A stretch of DNA of 64,000 nt from an uncultured Armatimonadota bacterium (GTDB lineage Bacteria > Armatimonadota > Fimbriimonadia > Fimbriimonadales > Fimbriimonadaceae): positions 45,050-109,049 of the forward strand of contig CAIYLG010000061.1 in assembly GCA_903927025.1 (NCBI GenBank). Reading direction: 5' to 3'. Both the position numbers and the translations under genes were made by a program. This document shows, piece after piece, positions 44,279 through 53,638 of the stretch. Below the pieces are notes generated by a model that was not told the DNA's origin, ran no database searches, and saw nothing but the letters and a program-made list of their open reading frames with translations. Each line of letters begins with the position of its first letter. Position 1 is the first letter of the stretch.

Positions 44279-45790
44279 CTAGTGGGGCAGGAATGCGACG
44301 CGGGAGCCGCCGAAGTCGAAGACGACTGTGAAAGGCTCCATGAGGTCTTGGCCGATGTTGCCGGTTAGGTAACGGTCGGCGAAGGCGCCGGTTTTCGCTT
44401 GGGAGAACACAGCGTCGACGGCCTCGAAGCGATGGCCGCCGAGTTCGAACCATGCCAATTTGCCCATCCTTGCATCGGACGTTCCACCAACGCCGGCCAT
44501 GCCTACCGCCGAGGTTTCGCGATGGTCGAGAAGCTTTAACTTTTCCACGGCCGGCGAGTGGAAGACGACTTTGCCGTTTGCTCCGGTATCCAGGCGAAAC
44601 CAGCCCTTCCTGTCCCCTTCAAACGTTGCCTGCACCACCGGGTTGCCGGAGCTGAACTCCATCTTCGACCAGTCTCCACGCTGAAGGTGATAAGTCGACA
44701 CGTCGAAAAGATCCACGGCGGGTGTCTTCAGATCGACCTGCACGATGAAGCGCCGAAAGAAATCGAAGCCGATGATTCCCGCAAGCTTCACCTTGAACAG
44801 GTCGCTTAGCGCATGCAGATCAATCTCAAGAAACGTCAGCCCGCGCATCGTGGCAGGACCCAACTTCAGGTCGGATGCAGTTCGGAACGGTTCCTGCACC
44901 GCACCGCCCACTCCGACGACCGTCTCCTTGCCAATCTTGGGCAGGTTGAGAGTGTCGGCGGCGGCCTTGTCGATGATCATCGAATCCGCTCCGCTGTCCA
45001 AGATGAACCAGCCGATATCCTTTCCGTTCACGAGGGGATGGAGGAGGATATGACCGGATTCCGCGCGCTTGCATTCAATCGAAGAGGGCAGGTCGGTGCG
45101 GAATTCAATGTCCTTGGGAGAATAGGCGGGGATTGTAAACGTCGACGCTGGGGATGCCTTTGCCTCGTGGATCTCTTCCACTCGAAAGGTATCTGTAAGC
45201 CCCTCTGCCGTTTGCCGCGCCAAGGTTGGCACACGGATTCCGCCCGCCATCTTCCAATCGCTCAGGGAGATCTTGGTCTTGCTTGCTGCGATGTCAAATT
45301 CAGCGGAAACCGGCAGCCACGTCTTCGCGTCGATGTCAATCCGCTCTTCCAACCCCGAGACGTGGGAGGTCGAGATGATCGTATAAAGGCCCTTGGAAGG
45401 AGCGCTCGAGGCAAGGCTTAAGTCGAGTGGGGCGCTAGTGTCCAGCCAAAAATCGGTAAGCAGAAAGACAAGGGACTGGACTCGGTCTACATCTTCGAAG
45501 GCCAAGTGACGGGTGGCGCCTCCGAGGTCGATCTCCCAAAAGTTGCGGCCGTCCCAACCGAAAGTCTGGCCAAGCTTGCTGTCCACCGCCTGCACAAACT
45601 TACCGTTCGGTTCAAAGCGGAGCTCATACCCGCTGGAAACGCCTCGAAATTGTGAGGTGCCCTTCAGATCCGTCTCCTCCCACTTTGGGATAGGTGACGT
45701 GATGGCGACCGCCGTCCTCACGTTTGCGATCACGTCGGCAAGCGTCGGAGTTCGGTGAGCGAGAAGAGCGGCAAGGAGAAGCGTTGTCAT
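44279..45790 (-). CDS. exported protein with two retropepsin-like aspartyl protease domains
   Basis: The 503 residues start with a short signal sequence. Residues about 20-230 form a LolA/outer-membrane-lipoprotein-like region (FWEIDLGGATRHLAFEDVDR). Two aspartyl protease halves follow: WFILDSGADSMI with D265 and WFRLDTGANGKVVF with D401, each with hydrophobic-Gly loops (AGIIGFDFFRRF; GNIGQDLMEPFTVVFDF). Two Asp motifs in one chain could form a pepsin-like dimer within a single polypeptide. Likely periplasmic or secreted. Target unknown. Confidence 0.85.
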   Translation of the reverse strand: MTTLLLAALLAHRTPTLADVIANVRTAVAITSPIPKWEETDLKGTSQFRGVSSGYELRFEPNGKFVQAVDSKLGQTFGWDGRNFWEIDLGGATRHLAFEDVDRVQSLVFLLTDFWLDTSAPLDLSLASSAPSKGLYTIISTSHVSGLEERIDIDAKTWLPVSAEFDIAASKTKISLSDWKMAGGIRVPTLARQTAEGLTDTFRVEEIHEAKASPASTFTIPAYSPKDIEFRTDLPSSIECKRAESGHILLHPLVNGKDIGWFILDSGADSMIIDKAAADTLNLPKIGKETVVGVGGAVQEPFRTASDLKLGPATMRGLTFLEIDLHALSDLFKVKLAGIIGFDFFRRFIVQVDLKTPAVDLFDVSTYHLQRGDWSKMEFSSGNPVVQATFEGDRKGWFRLDTGANGKVVFHSPAVEKLKLLDHRETSAVGMAGVGGTSDARMGKLAWFELGGHRFEAVDAVFSQAKTGAFADRYLTGNIGQDLMEPFTVVFDFGGSRVAFLPH

Positions 45791-45823
45791 GCTGAGAGGT
45801 TGGAAAAGTGTAGCCCAGTGAAC

Positions 45824-47941
45824 TTAGAGTTGCCGCTTGAGAGGCTTCGCGTCCTTCCACTCAATCGGTTTCTTGCCATCAATCACGACCTTAAGCGGCT
45901 CATCGGAACCCGAACGCGTGATCTCAATCTGCCGGTGGGTCGCGCGAATCGTTAGGGTGACGCCGTGAAGGTGAATGTGGTCGACGGTCAGCTCCGGCCA
46001 CTCTTTGGGAAGCCGTGGGGAGACGGTAAAGCCATCTGGCGTGGGTTCAAATCCCAGAAACCCGTCCAAAAGGGTCTCTGGGACAAGAATGCTCTCGACG
46101 AATTCGTGATCCAGCCCGAGCCCTCCTGGAGTACCGCCCCCTTGGAGGTGACCGGGCCGGTTGCCGTTGTAGTAGCTCCGGTAGCCGCCCGCTGCCGACA
46201 CTTCCGCATACCAAAACGCGATCTCCCGCAGGCGATTCCACGCATCATCCGGGCCTAGAATCTTTAGCCGGGCCATGATGTCGTGGTACGACCAACCTAG
46301 CACTGCGCCCCCATCCTGAACTTGCTCTCCCCAGGGAAGCGACTCTGGTGCGGACCAAGACCAGATGTACCAGTCGATGTTGCGCTTGGTCGAGGCGCGA
46401 GGGGCAAATCGCCACTTATAGATGTCGGTTCCGGTCGAGGTGTCGCTTCCCACGATCCGTTGGCCCTTGATCCACTCCAGAATCTCTTGGGCGTGCCTCT
46501 CCTCCGCGAACCCGTACGCAATCGCCTCAAGGTTCAGGAAGGTGTATCCGTAATCGTGCGGCATACCAGCAGAGTCGATACAAGCGATGAAGCGCCGCGC
46601 CTTCGAGTCCCAGAAAAGACGGTTGCCCTCGTGCTTGATTTCATCGGCCAGCTGGTCTAGCTTCTCCGCGGTAAGGCCCTTTCCGGGAGCCCCTACCTGC
46701 CAAGACCGGTGAGCCCGGATCTCTCGTTCCAGTTCGGCTGCCTTGCGCAGGGCACCGTAGAACCGAAGCGTCGCATAGGTGTCCATGCCGCCAAACGGAA
46801 GAAGGTCCCAATAGTTGTCACCGATCCCTTGTCCGGATAGGAGGAGCTTCTTGCCATCTTCGTAGTGAATGCCGCTCTGCCCGCTATGACCCACCCAGGT
46901 CGTCTCAACCACATGCTTCTGGCGAACGTGCTGGTCGGTGAGCATGTAGTCAATCGCGGCACGGATACGTGCAGCATTCATTCTTAAAAATTCTACATTT
47001 CCAGTCCAATTGAAGTACGAGATACACCCATCAATGAAGCTGGCATTGTTGACGTTTTGCCGCGTGTCGTACTGCGTGAACAGGCCCTGAAGGATGACCG
47101 TGGACGCAGGAGGATTGTCAAAGCTGATCCTGAGTCGGGTGACGTGCCCGGTCCATCGTGGGTTTTGATAGAGGGGGATCACCGTGAGCGTCACCGCTCC
47201 CTGGTCCGCAGGGTCAAAGTACATTCGCCTCGACTCAGAAAACCCAGATTCCGTTTCGGTTGCCCATTCGATGTAAGGGTGAGCGTTGGTCAGGCCAATG
47301 GCGCGCCACCGCAGCTGCAGGAACGGAGCTTGGAACGTATCGATGGTCTGCTGAGGGGTGAGAACCTTTGCGCCAGTGCTATCGAGCTGGATCTGCCAGC
47401 CATCGGCCATCATGCCCAGGTTCGATGCCCCAGTGAGTTCCCACCCTGCGGTATCGCTGAGATTGTTGGGTCTCCAGGGCGGACCCACCATGCCCCGGAA
47501 GGAGAAATGCCAGCCGGCACCGCCGGTACCCTGGGACCAAAAAGGAAACGGCCAGCCGAGCGGGTGGGCAATGGAGGGGTGCTGGTGGGTGGCCACGTAC
47601 CCTTCGTTGTCCAGAATCCGCTCGGTGAGCGTCTTTTCCCACCGATCTCGTATTTCGACGAGCCGCGCATTCTCATTAAGCGCGGGCCAAAGGGTTGGGG
47701 TGGGAATCCACTCATCCCAAAGGGTGGCTCCAGGGCCTGCATTTTCGTAGTGACGCCAAAAGAGGTTGCGCAGCGCCTCCATCTCCGGCTCATGCCCTGG
47801 GACGGTGAAATGCGGGAAATCTTCCGGCGGGGTTTGCGCGGAAAGGATTGCCGAGAAGGCAAGCAGCGCAAACACGATGCTTTGCTTGACGCACCGATTC
47901 ACACGGCATGCTGAAATTCCCTGTGATTTGATGCCCATCAT
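45824..47941 (-). CDS. exported six-hairpin glycosidase (GH63/MGH1-like)
   Basis: The 705 residues have a signal region (about 17-36) and an (alpha/alpha)6-type glycosidase body. Visible marks are LRNLFWRHYENAGPGATLWDEWIPTPTLWP, YFNWTGNVEFLRMNAARIRAAIDYML, TTWVGHSGQSGIHYEDGKKLLLSGQG, DNYWDLLPFGGMDTYATLRF and WSAPESLPWGEQVQDGGAVLGWSYHDI. Likely hydrolyses an oligosaccharide; the glycoside cannot be named. The start is uncertain, as several N-terminal Met/Val codons occur before the signal. A GntR/LacI-type regulator gene lies 98 bases upstream on the same strand. Confidence 0.8.
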   Translation of the reverse strand: MMGIKSQGISACRVNRCVKQSIVFALLAFSAILSAQTPPEDFPHFTVPGHEPEMEALRNLFWRHYENAGPGATLWDEWIPTPTLWPALNENARLVEIRDRWEKTLTERILDNEGYVATHQHPSIAHPLGWPFPFWSQGTGGAGWHFSFRGMVGPPWRPNNLSDTAGWELTGASNLGMMADGWQIQLDSTGAKVLTPQQTIDTFQAPFLQLRWRAIGLTNAHPYIEWATETESGFSESRRMYFDPADQGAVTLTVIPLYQNPRWTGHVTRLRISFDNPPASTVILQGLFTQYDTRQNVNNASFIDGCISYFNWTGNVEFLRMNAARIRAAIDYMLTDQHVRQKHVVETTWVGHSGQSGIHYEDGKKLLLSGQGIGDNYWDLLPFGGMDTYATLRFYGALRKAAELEREIRAHRSWQVGAPGKGLTAEKLDQLADEIKHEGNRLFWDSKARRFIACIDSAGMPHDYGYTFLNLEAIAYGFAEERHAQEILEWIKGQRIVGSDTSTGTDIYKWRFAPRASTKRNIDWYIWSWSAPESLPWGEQVQDGGAVLGWSYHDIMARLKILGPDDAWNRLREIAFWYAEVSAAGGYRSYYNGNRPGHLQGGGTPGGLGLDHEFVESILVPETLLDGFLGFEPTPDGFTVSPRLPKEWPELTVDHIHLHGVTLTIRATHRQIEITRSGSDEPLKVVIDGKKPIEWKDAKPLKRQL

Positions 47942-48039
47942 TCGCCGCCGACTCTGCCGAGGGTTGAGCCCGGCAAGGAGACAGTTTAGTTTGATTGACT
48001 CCGCTACGGAAGGTTACTGCTGCAAACCATGCCTCGAAA

Positions 48040-49170
48040 TCAACCTTGCTGGGCTCTAACCGGGCCCGTGGACCCTTTTAGGAGGAGCGGTGCCTCCAAG
48101 ATGACGTGTCGGTAGGACTTTGGCGTCCCGAAATGGATTCGCTCCTGAAGCGTTTTGACCGCCAGATGTCCGATGCGTTCGAACTGTTGTGCGGCAGAGG
48201 TTAGGTTTCCTCCGCCAGGAATGCTGCGCAGCCAGCCATCAAATCCCACGACCGAGATTTGTCCGGGGATCGCAACTCCCATCTCCAAAAGCGTCGAGTG
48301 GGTTCGAAGCGCGATTTGATCGTTTACGGCAAAGATAGCGGTGGGCGAATCAGGGAGTGCCAGGGCCGTTTCAATCGCGCTTCTCACCGCCTGCTCAAAG
48401 CTTTGCCCCTCCAGATACACCGTGATCATCAAGTCTGGGTCGATATCGATTCCCGCATCGGTCAGAGCGGCATGGTAGCCAGATTCCCGCTCCTCAACGC
48501 TGGAAACCGGCTCCTCGTTGGTCAGCATCGCAATTCGGCGATGGCCCAGCGAGATGAGGTGCTGGACGGCAAGCCGGGCGGATTCATGGTTGTCGGTACC
48601 CACATAGTCCGCATCAAATCCTTTAGGCGGCTCTCGGTCGACAAACACCATCGGGATCTTGGCGTCTCTCACCACTTGGAGAGCGCCAATATTCCTCTCC
48701 GCCCCGATGTACCAAAGGATGAGTCCGCTGGCGTGGGGGTCCGAGGCGATGCTGAGAAGCTGTTGACGCTCCGATTCGTGGCCCGAGCTCATGCGTCCCA
48801 CCGGCACGGGGGACATCGCAAGATCCACGTCTGGATCCGTGAGGCCCTGTTGAACGCCCTTCAAAAGTTGGGAGGCGATGATGTCGCTCACGTGAGGGAA
48901 AACGGCAAGGTAGATCTTCGCGTCCCGCTTGCGCTTGATCGGTTTGGCTGAAGCACCCGTAATCACGATGGGCCGGCATCGTGGCTGGCAATCCAGCACT
49001 CCCAAACGACAGAGGTCGGCAATGGCCTGGCGGACCACCTGACGACTTACGCCGGCTTGGTCTGCTAAATCACGCTCGCTGGGCAACTTTTGGCCCGTTT
49101 GGTATAGCCCATCCTCGATTTTTTGGCGCAAATCTGCAGCGACACGGACAGGAAGAGGAACTTCTGGCAT
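48040..49170 (-). CDS. GntR-LacI hybrid transcriptional regulator (AraR-like)
   Basis: The 376 residues join an N-terminal GntR winged helix (about 8-75, GQKLPSERDLADQAGVSRQVVRQAIADLCRLGVL) to a LacI/PurR-type sugar-binding domain (LLKGVQQGLTDPDVDL, GLILWYIGAERNIGALQ, PMVFVDREPPKGFDADYVGTDNHESARLAVQHLISLGHRRIAMLT, AIFAVNDQIALRT, QISVVGFDG). This is the layout of Bacillus AraR. It likely represses the glycosidase downstream and possibly the arabinose-type genes at 21-27 kb; both are inference. Confidence 0.92.
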   Translation of the reverse strand: MPEVPLPVRVAADLRQKIEDGLYQTGQKLPSERDLADQAGVSRQVVRQAIADLCRLGVLDCQPRCRPIVITGASAKPIKRKRDAKIYLAVFPHVSDIIASQLLKGVQQGLTDPDVDLAMSPVPVGRMSSGHESERQQLLSIASDPHASGLILWYIGAERNIGALQVVRDAKIPMVFVDREPPKGFDADYVGTDNHESARLAVQHLISLGHRRIAMLTNEEPVSSVEERESGYHAALTDAGIDIDPDLMITVYLEGQSFEQAVRSAIETALALPDSPTAIFAVNDQIALRTHSTLLEMGVAIPGQISVVGFDGWLRSIPGGGNLTSAAQQFERIGHLAVKTLQERIHFGTPKSYRHVILEAPLLLKGSTGPVRAQQG

Positions 49171-49171
49171 T

Positions 49172-49215
49172 TTTGGTCCACGATTCTATACCGAAACCGA
49201 TGTCATTAGACCAAA
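49172..49215. promoter_or_regulatory. divergent promoter region with inverted repeat
   Basis: TTTGGTC (49172-49178) and GACCAAA (49209-49215) form a 7-bp inverted repeat in the gap between the regulator and the membrane-protein gene. It would suit autoregulation by the GntR/LacI protein. Weak evidence. Confidence 0.3.
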
Positions 49216-49297
49216 TGGCCTAGAGATTAAGATTGCTGCAACCTCATTCATGTGGATTGCGCAGTGGCATTGGCGGTTGGTATCGCGGAGGATCTGT

Positions 49298-49819
49298 ATG
49301 TTTATTCAAGGGGATGTACTCGCCTTTTTGGCGCTGCTTATTGGAAGCTGTATTTCAGCATGGTCGCTGACGTTGGCGTATGGTCTGCTCTTTCCAGAGA
49401 AATGCCAAGTTGCGAAGACGGTGGTAACGGAAAAGCCGTGGCGCTGTCTCGGAACTGGGGCATTGCTCACCCTGACGATCGGCCTCATCGGTCTGGGATT
49501 GATCGGTCAGGCACCAAACCCGGTGCTGAAACTGATCGGCTGGGTGCTTGTTCTGGGTCTCTTTGGGGTTTCCTCCCTTGGCCTTGCCGGCATCTCGCTG
49601 AACGCCGCTGACCGTTTGAAGGTGATGTCGCCGGATATGACACCGTATGCGGCCTTCACACGAGGCGCAGGGTTTCTCATCATGGGATGCATCTTCCCAA
49701 TCGTCGGCTGGCTGGCCGTTGCGCCACTTTTGTGGCTCACCGCCATGGGTGCCGGCGTCAAAGCGCTTAGAACGCGAACAGAAAGCAGAGTGGTGATTCA
49801 GCAAACCGAGACAGCCTAA
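49298..49819 (+). CDS. polytopic membrane protein of unknown function
   Basis: About 173 residues with four hydrophobic segments (about 6-32, 52-73, 77-97, 122-150). GGAGGATCT precedes the ATG at 49298, which I prefer over an upstream ATG at 49250. It is followed by the DUF1800 gene with a one-base stop/start overlap (TAATG), so the two are likely cotranscribed. No family recognised. Confidence 0.65.
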   Translation: MFIQGDVLAFLALLIGSCISAWSLTLAYGLLFPEKCQVAKTVVTEKPWRCLGTGALLTLTIGLIGLGLIGQAPNPVLKLIGWVLVLGLFGVSSLGLAGISLNAADRLKVMSPDMTPYAAFTRGAGFLIMGCIFPIVGWLAVAPLLWLTAMGAGVKALRTRTESRVVIQQTETA

Positions 49820-51258
49820 TGAGCATTTCTCGTCGAGACTGTTTGAAGCTGGGAGCCCTGGGGGGCGGTGCGGCGATGCTGGGCGGATGCGCCAATCTGG
49901 CTGGCCGCATCGCGCAGCGCCCAGAGCGCTTAGCCCTCCCGACCGCTGGCGCGGAGGAGAATCTGCGCCTTGTGCATCGCACCACCTTCGGGCCGCGCCC
50001 TGGGGATGTTGCCCGGGCAAAGGCGTTGGGGAAAGAGGGCTATGTCGACAGCCTGCTTAAGGCTGGTGAAGACGAGGAGCCAAGGCTCCAATTCCTGCTC
50101 AACAGACTCGACGTCTTTCAGATGGACGCCTACGAAACGCAGGAGCTGCCCGAGAATGAGGTGCTGAGGCAACTTCAGGCGGCGGCGCTGCTGCGGGCGG
50201 TGTATGGCCGCCATCAGCTTCGAGAACGGATGGTCGACTTCTGGACCAACCACTTCAACATTTACAGCCGCAAGGGCCTATCGGCCTTCCGAAAGGCAAC
50301 TGATGAGACCAAAGTGGTGCGCCAGCACGCTTTGGATACGTTTCCAAACCTGCTTAAGGCATCCGCCCATAGCCCGGCGATGCTCATGTTCCTCGACAAC
50401 CAGGGCAACACTTCTGGCCATCCTAACGAGAACTACGCTCGGGAGATCATGGAGCTTCACAGCCTAGGGGTGAAGGGCGGCTATACCCAGAAGGACGTTC
50501 AAGAGGTCGCACGCTGCTTTACCGGCTGGACGATCGAAAGGCGCTTCCTCCGGCATCGCTGGACCTTCCGCTTCGATCCAGATCTGCATGACAATGGAAC
50601 CAAGCGGGTGCTTGGGCATACCATTCCGGGTGGTGGCGGGGAGAAGGACGCGGACATCGTGCTCCAGATCTTAAGCACCCACCCATCAACCGCGCACTTC
50701 ATCGCCAGCAAGCTGTGCGCCGCCTTCCTCGGGGCAGATGGTGGCAAATGGACCGACCAAACCGCCCAGACCTACCTGAACACGGGCGGAGACATTCGCG
50801 CGATGCTTCGTCCGCTCCTCCTCTCCAAGGATCTTATCGATTCGCCGCCCATCCTGAAGCGCCCCTTTGACCTCATCGCCAGCAGCCTTCGAGCGTTAGA
50901 TGCAGACACCGATGGTGGCAAGGACGTGCAGAACCACCTTGAAAAGATGGGAGAACCGCTCTACCAATGGCCGATGCCGGATGGTTATCCCACAAAGACG
51001 TCAGCCTGGACCGGCTCCATGCTTCCACGGTGGAATTTCGCCCACCAGGTCGCCAGCGGAGCGGTTGGGGGCACCCGCTATGATTCGACATCGCTCAAGG
51101 AGCCGGAATTGATCTACGAGACGCTGTTGGGGTCGCGTCCAGCGTCCTCCGGAAGCCTGTTGCTGGATTCGGTAGCCCGAGAAATCAAGAACCATCCAGA
51201 GGATTCAACCAGCGCGTGCTTCCTCTGCCTCGCTTCGCCGGAGTTCCAATGGAGATGA
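49819..51258 (+). CDS. DUF1800 family protein, Tat-type lipoprotein signal
   Basis: The 479 residues start with SRRDCLKLGALGGGAAMLGGCANLAG, a twin-arginine signal ending in a lipobox-like Cys (C28). DUF1800 marks follow: LVHRTTFGPRPGDVARAKALG, LRERMVDFWTNHFNIYSRKG, FLDNQGNTSGHPNENYAREIMELHSLGV and YTQKDVQEVARCFTGWT. It pairs with the DUF1501 gene 4 bases later, the arrangement usual for DUF1800. Role unknown, possibly secreted polysaccharide or phosphate handling. Confidence 0.92.
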   Translation: MSISRRDCLKLGALGGGAAMLGGCANLAGRIAQRPERLALPTAGAEENLRLVHRTTFGPRPGDVARAKALGKEGYVDSLLKAGEDEEPRLQFLLNRLDVFQMDAYETQELPENEVLRQLQAAALLRAVYGRHQLRERMVDFWTNHFNIYSRKGLSAFRKATDETKVVRQHALDTFPNLLKASAHSPAMLMFLDNQGNTSGHPNENYAREIMELHSLGVKGGYTQKDVQEVARCFTGWTIERRFLRHRWTFRFDPDLHDNGTKRVLGHTIPGGGGEKDADIVLQILSTHPSTAHFIASKLCAAFLGADGGKWTDQTAQTYLNTGGDIRAMLRPLLLSKDLIDSPPILKRPFDLIASSLRALDADTDGGKDVQNHLEKMGEPLYQWPMPDGYPTKTSAWTGSMLPRWNFAHQVASGAVGGTRYDSTSLKEPELIYETLLGSRPASSGSLLLDSVAREIKNHPEDSTSACFLCLASPEFQWR

Positions 51259-51262
51259 TGCG

Positions 51263-52576
51263 ATGCCATTAAAGCGCGACGATTGGATGACATGTGGCAG
51301 TGACGCTGGGCAGACCAAAAGGCTGTCTCGACGGGATTTGCTGGGTGGATCCGGGTTTCACCTCGCCTCTTGGACCGGCCTGCGCTCCGCCCTTGCCGAT
51401 ATCGCGATTGCCAAGAATGGGGCAGAGCCCGGCCATGACATCCTCGTCTCGATCTTCTTGCGCGGTGGCGCCGACGGACTCAATGCCGTGGTGCCGTACT
51501 TCGAGGATGCCTACTACCGCAATCGACCGAACCTTTCGGTGCCGCCACCCAAGGCAGGAGGTGCGCACCTGTTGGATCTGGACGGAAAGTTTGGATTTCA
51601 TCCCGCCCTCGCGCCACTGCTGCCTGCCTTCCGAGAAGGAGAACTTGCCATCCTGCACGCTTGCGGGTCTCAGGACGGCACGCGATCTCACTTCGAGGCA
51701 ATGGCCGCCATCGAACGGGGCCTGGCCTATGAAGGAAGCGGCCCTACCAGCGGGTGGATTGCTCGGCATCTCGCATCCACTCAAAAGGAATCCGATTCTC
51801 CTCTCCGGGCGGTGGCTTTTGGCGGCACCCTCCCTGACTCGCTGAGGGGCGCGAGAACGGCGGTTGCCCTGGAATCCCTTTCCGATTTCCGCCTTGATGT
51901 CCCCGAGGAGCAGCAGGCGCATTTCCACCACGTCCTCGGCGAGCTTTATGCCGGAGGGAAAGACGAGGTGCTTCACGCCGGCGGAGAAACGCTTGCGGTG
52001 CTGGACAGCCTCAAGAAGATCGACCCAAAGCAGTATCGACCCGCCAATGGAGCCAAATATCCAACATCAGATTTAGGTCAAGGTCTTCTTCAAACAAGCT
52101 GTCTTATTCGGGCCAACTTGGGGCTGGAGGTCGCTGCATTGGATCGAGGCGGCTGGGATACCCACTATGCGCAGGGAAGTACAGTGGGCATCTTTACGCT
52201 CTCGCTGGATGACCTCGCCCAATCCCTTGCCGCCTTCCGGCAGGATATGGGGCAAGAGATGCGTCGCGTGACGGTTGTGGTGATGACCGAATTCGGTCGC
52301 CGTCTGGCCGAGAACGCGGGGCTAGGCACGGACCACGGTCGGGCCAGCTTCATGATGGTTTTGGGCGGCGGGGCCAAGGGCGGTCATGTTTACGCGAAGT
52401 GGCCAGGCCTGGAGCCGCACCAGCTGGACGAGACGGGGGACCTGCGCGTTACCACCGACTATCGAGATGTGCTGGGTGAGGTGCTTCAGTCAAGGATGCG
52501 AAACGATCACACCCCAGATGTTTTCGTGGGATACGTTCCCAAGCCCATCGGAATCACAACTCCGCTCAAGGCTTAA
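51263..52576 (+). CDS. DUF1501 family protein, Tat-exported
   Basis: The 437 residues begin with a twin-arginine-like leader (SRRDLLGGSGFHLASWTGL, about 22-40). DUF1501 marks are SIFLRGGADGLNAVVPYFEDAYYR, HPALAPLLPAFREGELAILHACG, DRGGWDTHYAQGSTVG, VVMTEFGRRLAENAGLGTDHGRASFMMVLGGGAKGGHVY. It acts with the DUF1800 protein encoded just before. It is only distantly like the other DUF1501 protein at 8977-10449. Confidence 0.92.
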   Translation: MPLKRDDWMTCGSDAGQTKRLSRRDLLGGSGFHLASWTGLRSALADIAIAKNGAEPGHDILVSIFLRGGADGLNAVVPYFEDAYYRNRPNLSVPPPKAGGAHLLDLDGKFGFHPALAPLLPAFREGELAILHACGSQDGTRSHFEAMAAIERGLAYEGSGPTSGWIARHLASTQKESDSPLRAVAFGGTLPDSLRGARTAVALESLSDFRLDVPEEQQAHFHHVLGELYAGGKDEVLHAGGETLAVLDSLKKIDPKQYRPANGAKYPTSDLGQGLLQTSCLIRANLGLEVAALDRGGWDTHYAQGSTVGIFTLSLDDLAQSLAAFRQDMGQEMRRVTVVVMTEFGRRLAENAGLGTDHGRASFMMVLGGGAKGGHVYAKWPGLEPHQLDETGDLRVTTDYRDVLGEVLQSRMRNDHTPDVFVGYVPKPIGITTPLKA

Positions 52577-52622
52577 TCCCGTGGACATCATCTGACGGCT
52601 TGGATGCGGTAAACCCACTTTT

Positions 52623-53477
52623 ATGTATATCGCACTCAACCCCGGCGTGATCGGCGTCCGTGTGTCCAACTTGGCAGAGCGACTTGCCGCCGCAAAGGAT
52701 TACGGATTTGCTGGTGTGGACATTGACACATCCGAGATCGCGGACTTAGTCGAGTCTCACGGCGCGGAATGGGTGCGAGAGCAGTTCGAGGGTGCAGATA
52801 TTATTGCCTCTGGCTGGGGGCTCCCCGTGGACTGGCGAGGGAGCGATGAGAATTGGAAGGCGGATTTGGCAAAGCTCCCAAGGCTCGCCAAGGCTGCCGC
52901 AGAAATAGGCTGCTATCGCTGTGCGACTTGGGTCATGCCTGCCTCAAATGACCGAGCGCTGGAAGAGAATATTCAATTTCACATTGATCGCTTCAAGCCA
53001 ATCGCTGAGATCCTTGGCGAGCACGGGCATCGGCTCGGGCTAGAGTTCATTGGCCCCAAGACGCTTCGCGATCAGTTCAAGCACCCGTTCATTTACACCA
53101 TGGCAGACATGCTGGAACTTGGCGCAAAAATCGGTGGCAACGTAGGCCTGTTGCTCGATGTCTGGCACCTGTACACGTCACACGGCTCCAATGAAGACGT
53201 TGAGAAGCTTAATGAGACGGACGTGGTTTACGTTCACGTAAACGATGGTCCCCTCGGAATTCCCGTGGACGAGCAGCAGGACGGTGTGCGCGGCATGCCC
53301 GGCGAGACGGGCCTGATCGACATTGGCGGCTTCCTGAATGCCTTGAAGAAGATCGGCTACAGCGGACCCGTGGTAGCAGAGCCGTTCAAGAAGGAACTGG
53401 CCGACCTGCCCTCCGATGCCGCCCGTCTCGAGCTGACGGCGGCCAGCATGCAGAAGATTTTTGGCATGGTCTCCTGA
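52623..53477 (+). CDS. sugar phosphate isomerase/epimerase family TIM-barrel protein
   Basis: The 284 residues follow the AP-endonuclease-2/xylose-isomerase-like barrel: RLAAAKDYGFAGVDID, HRLGLEFIGPKTLR (metal Glu), VGLLLDVWHLYTS (metal Asp/His), VVYVHVNDGP (metal His) and YSGPVVAEPF (metal Glu). Such enzymes act on ketoses or inositols; the substrate cannot be told. No clear Shine-Dalgarno sequence before the ATG. It stands alone between the DUF1501 gene and the acetylation operon. Confidence 0.87.
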   Translation: MYIALNPGVIGVRVSNLAERLAAAKDYGFAGVDIDTSEIADLVESHGAEWVREQFEGADIIASGWGLPVDWRGSDENWKADLAKLPRLAKAAAEIGCYRCATWVMPASNDRALEENIQFHIDRFKPIAEILGEHGHRLGLEFIGPKTLRDQFKHPFIYTMADMLELGAKIGGNVGLLLDVWHLYTSHGSNEDVEKLNETDVVYVHVNDGPLGIPVDEQQDGVRGMPGETGLIDIGGFLNALKKIGYSGPVVAEPFKKELADLPSDAARLELTAASMQKIFGMVS

Positions 53478-53510
53478 CCTGTAAACAGCGGTCACATTTT
53501 CGTGTAGATT

Positions 53511-53593
53511 TGTCCAGCATCGGCCCCGAGCACAAAATGCGCGGGTATTGTCCCATTTCTGAGGGACGATTGCGTGCCTTTATTTGCTGGACA
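53511..53593 (+). promoter_or_regulatory. structured leader upstream of the acetylation operon
   Basis: TGTCCAGCA (53511-53519) and TGCTGGACA (53585-53593) are exact inverted copies and enclose ATTGTCCC / GGGACGAT (about 53547-53570, one wobble) and a GCAC/GTGC pairing. It ends 45 bases before the GTG start. It could be a regulatory RNA; I do not recognise the class. Confidence 0.4.
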
Positions 53594-53638
53594 GATCGTG
53601 ATCGGTAGGAGCGATTTCAGCACACTGGAATAAGACGC

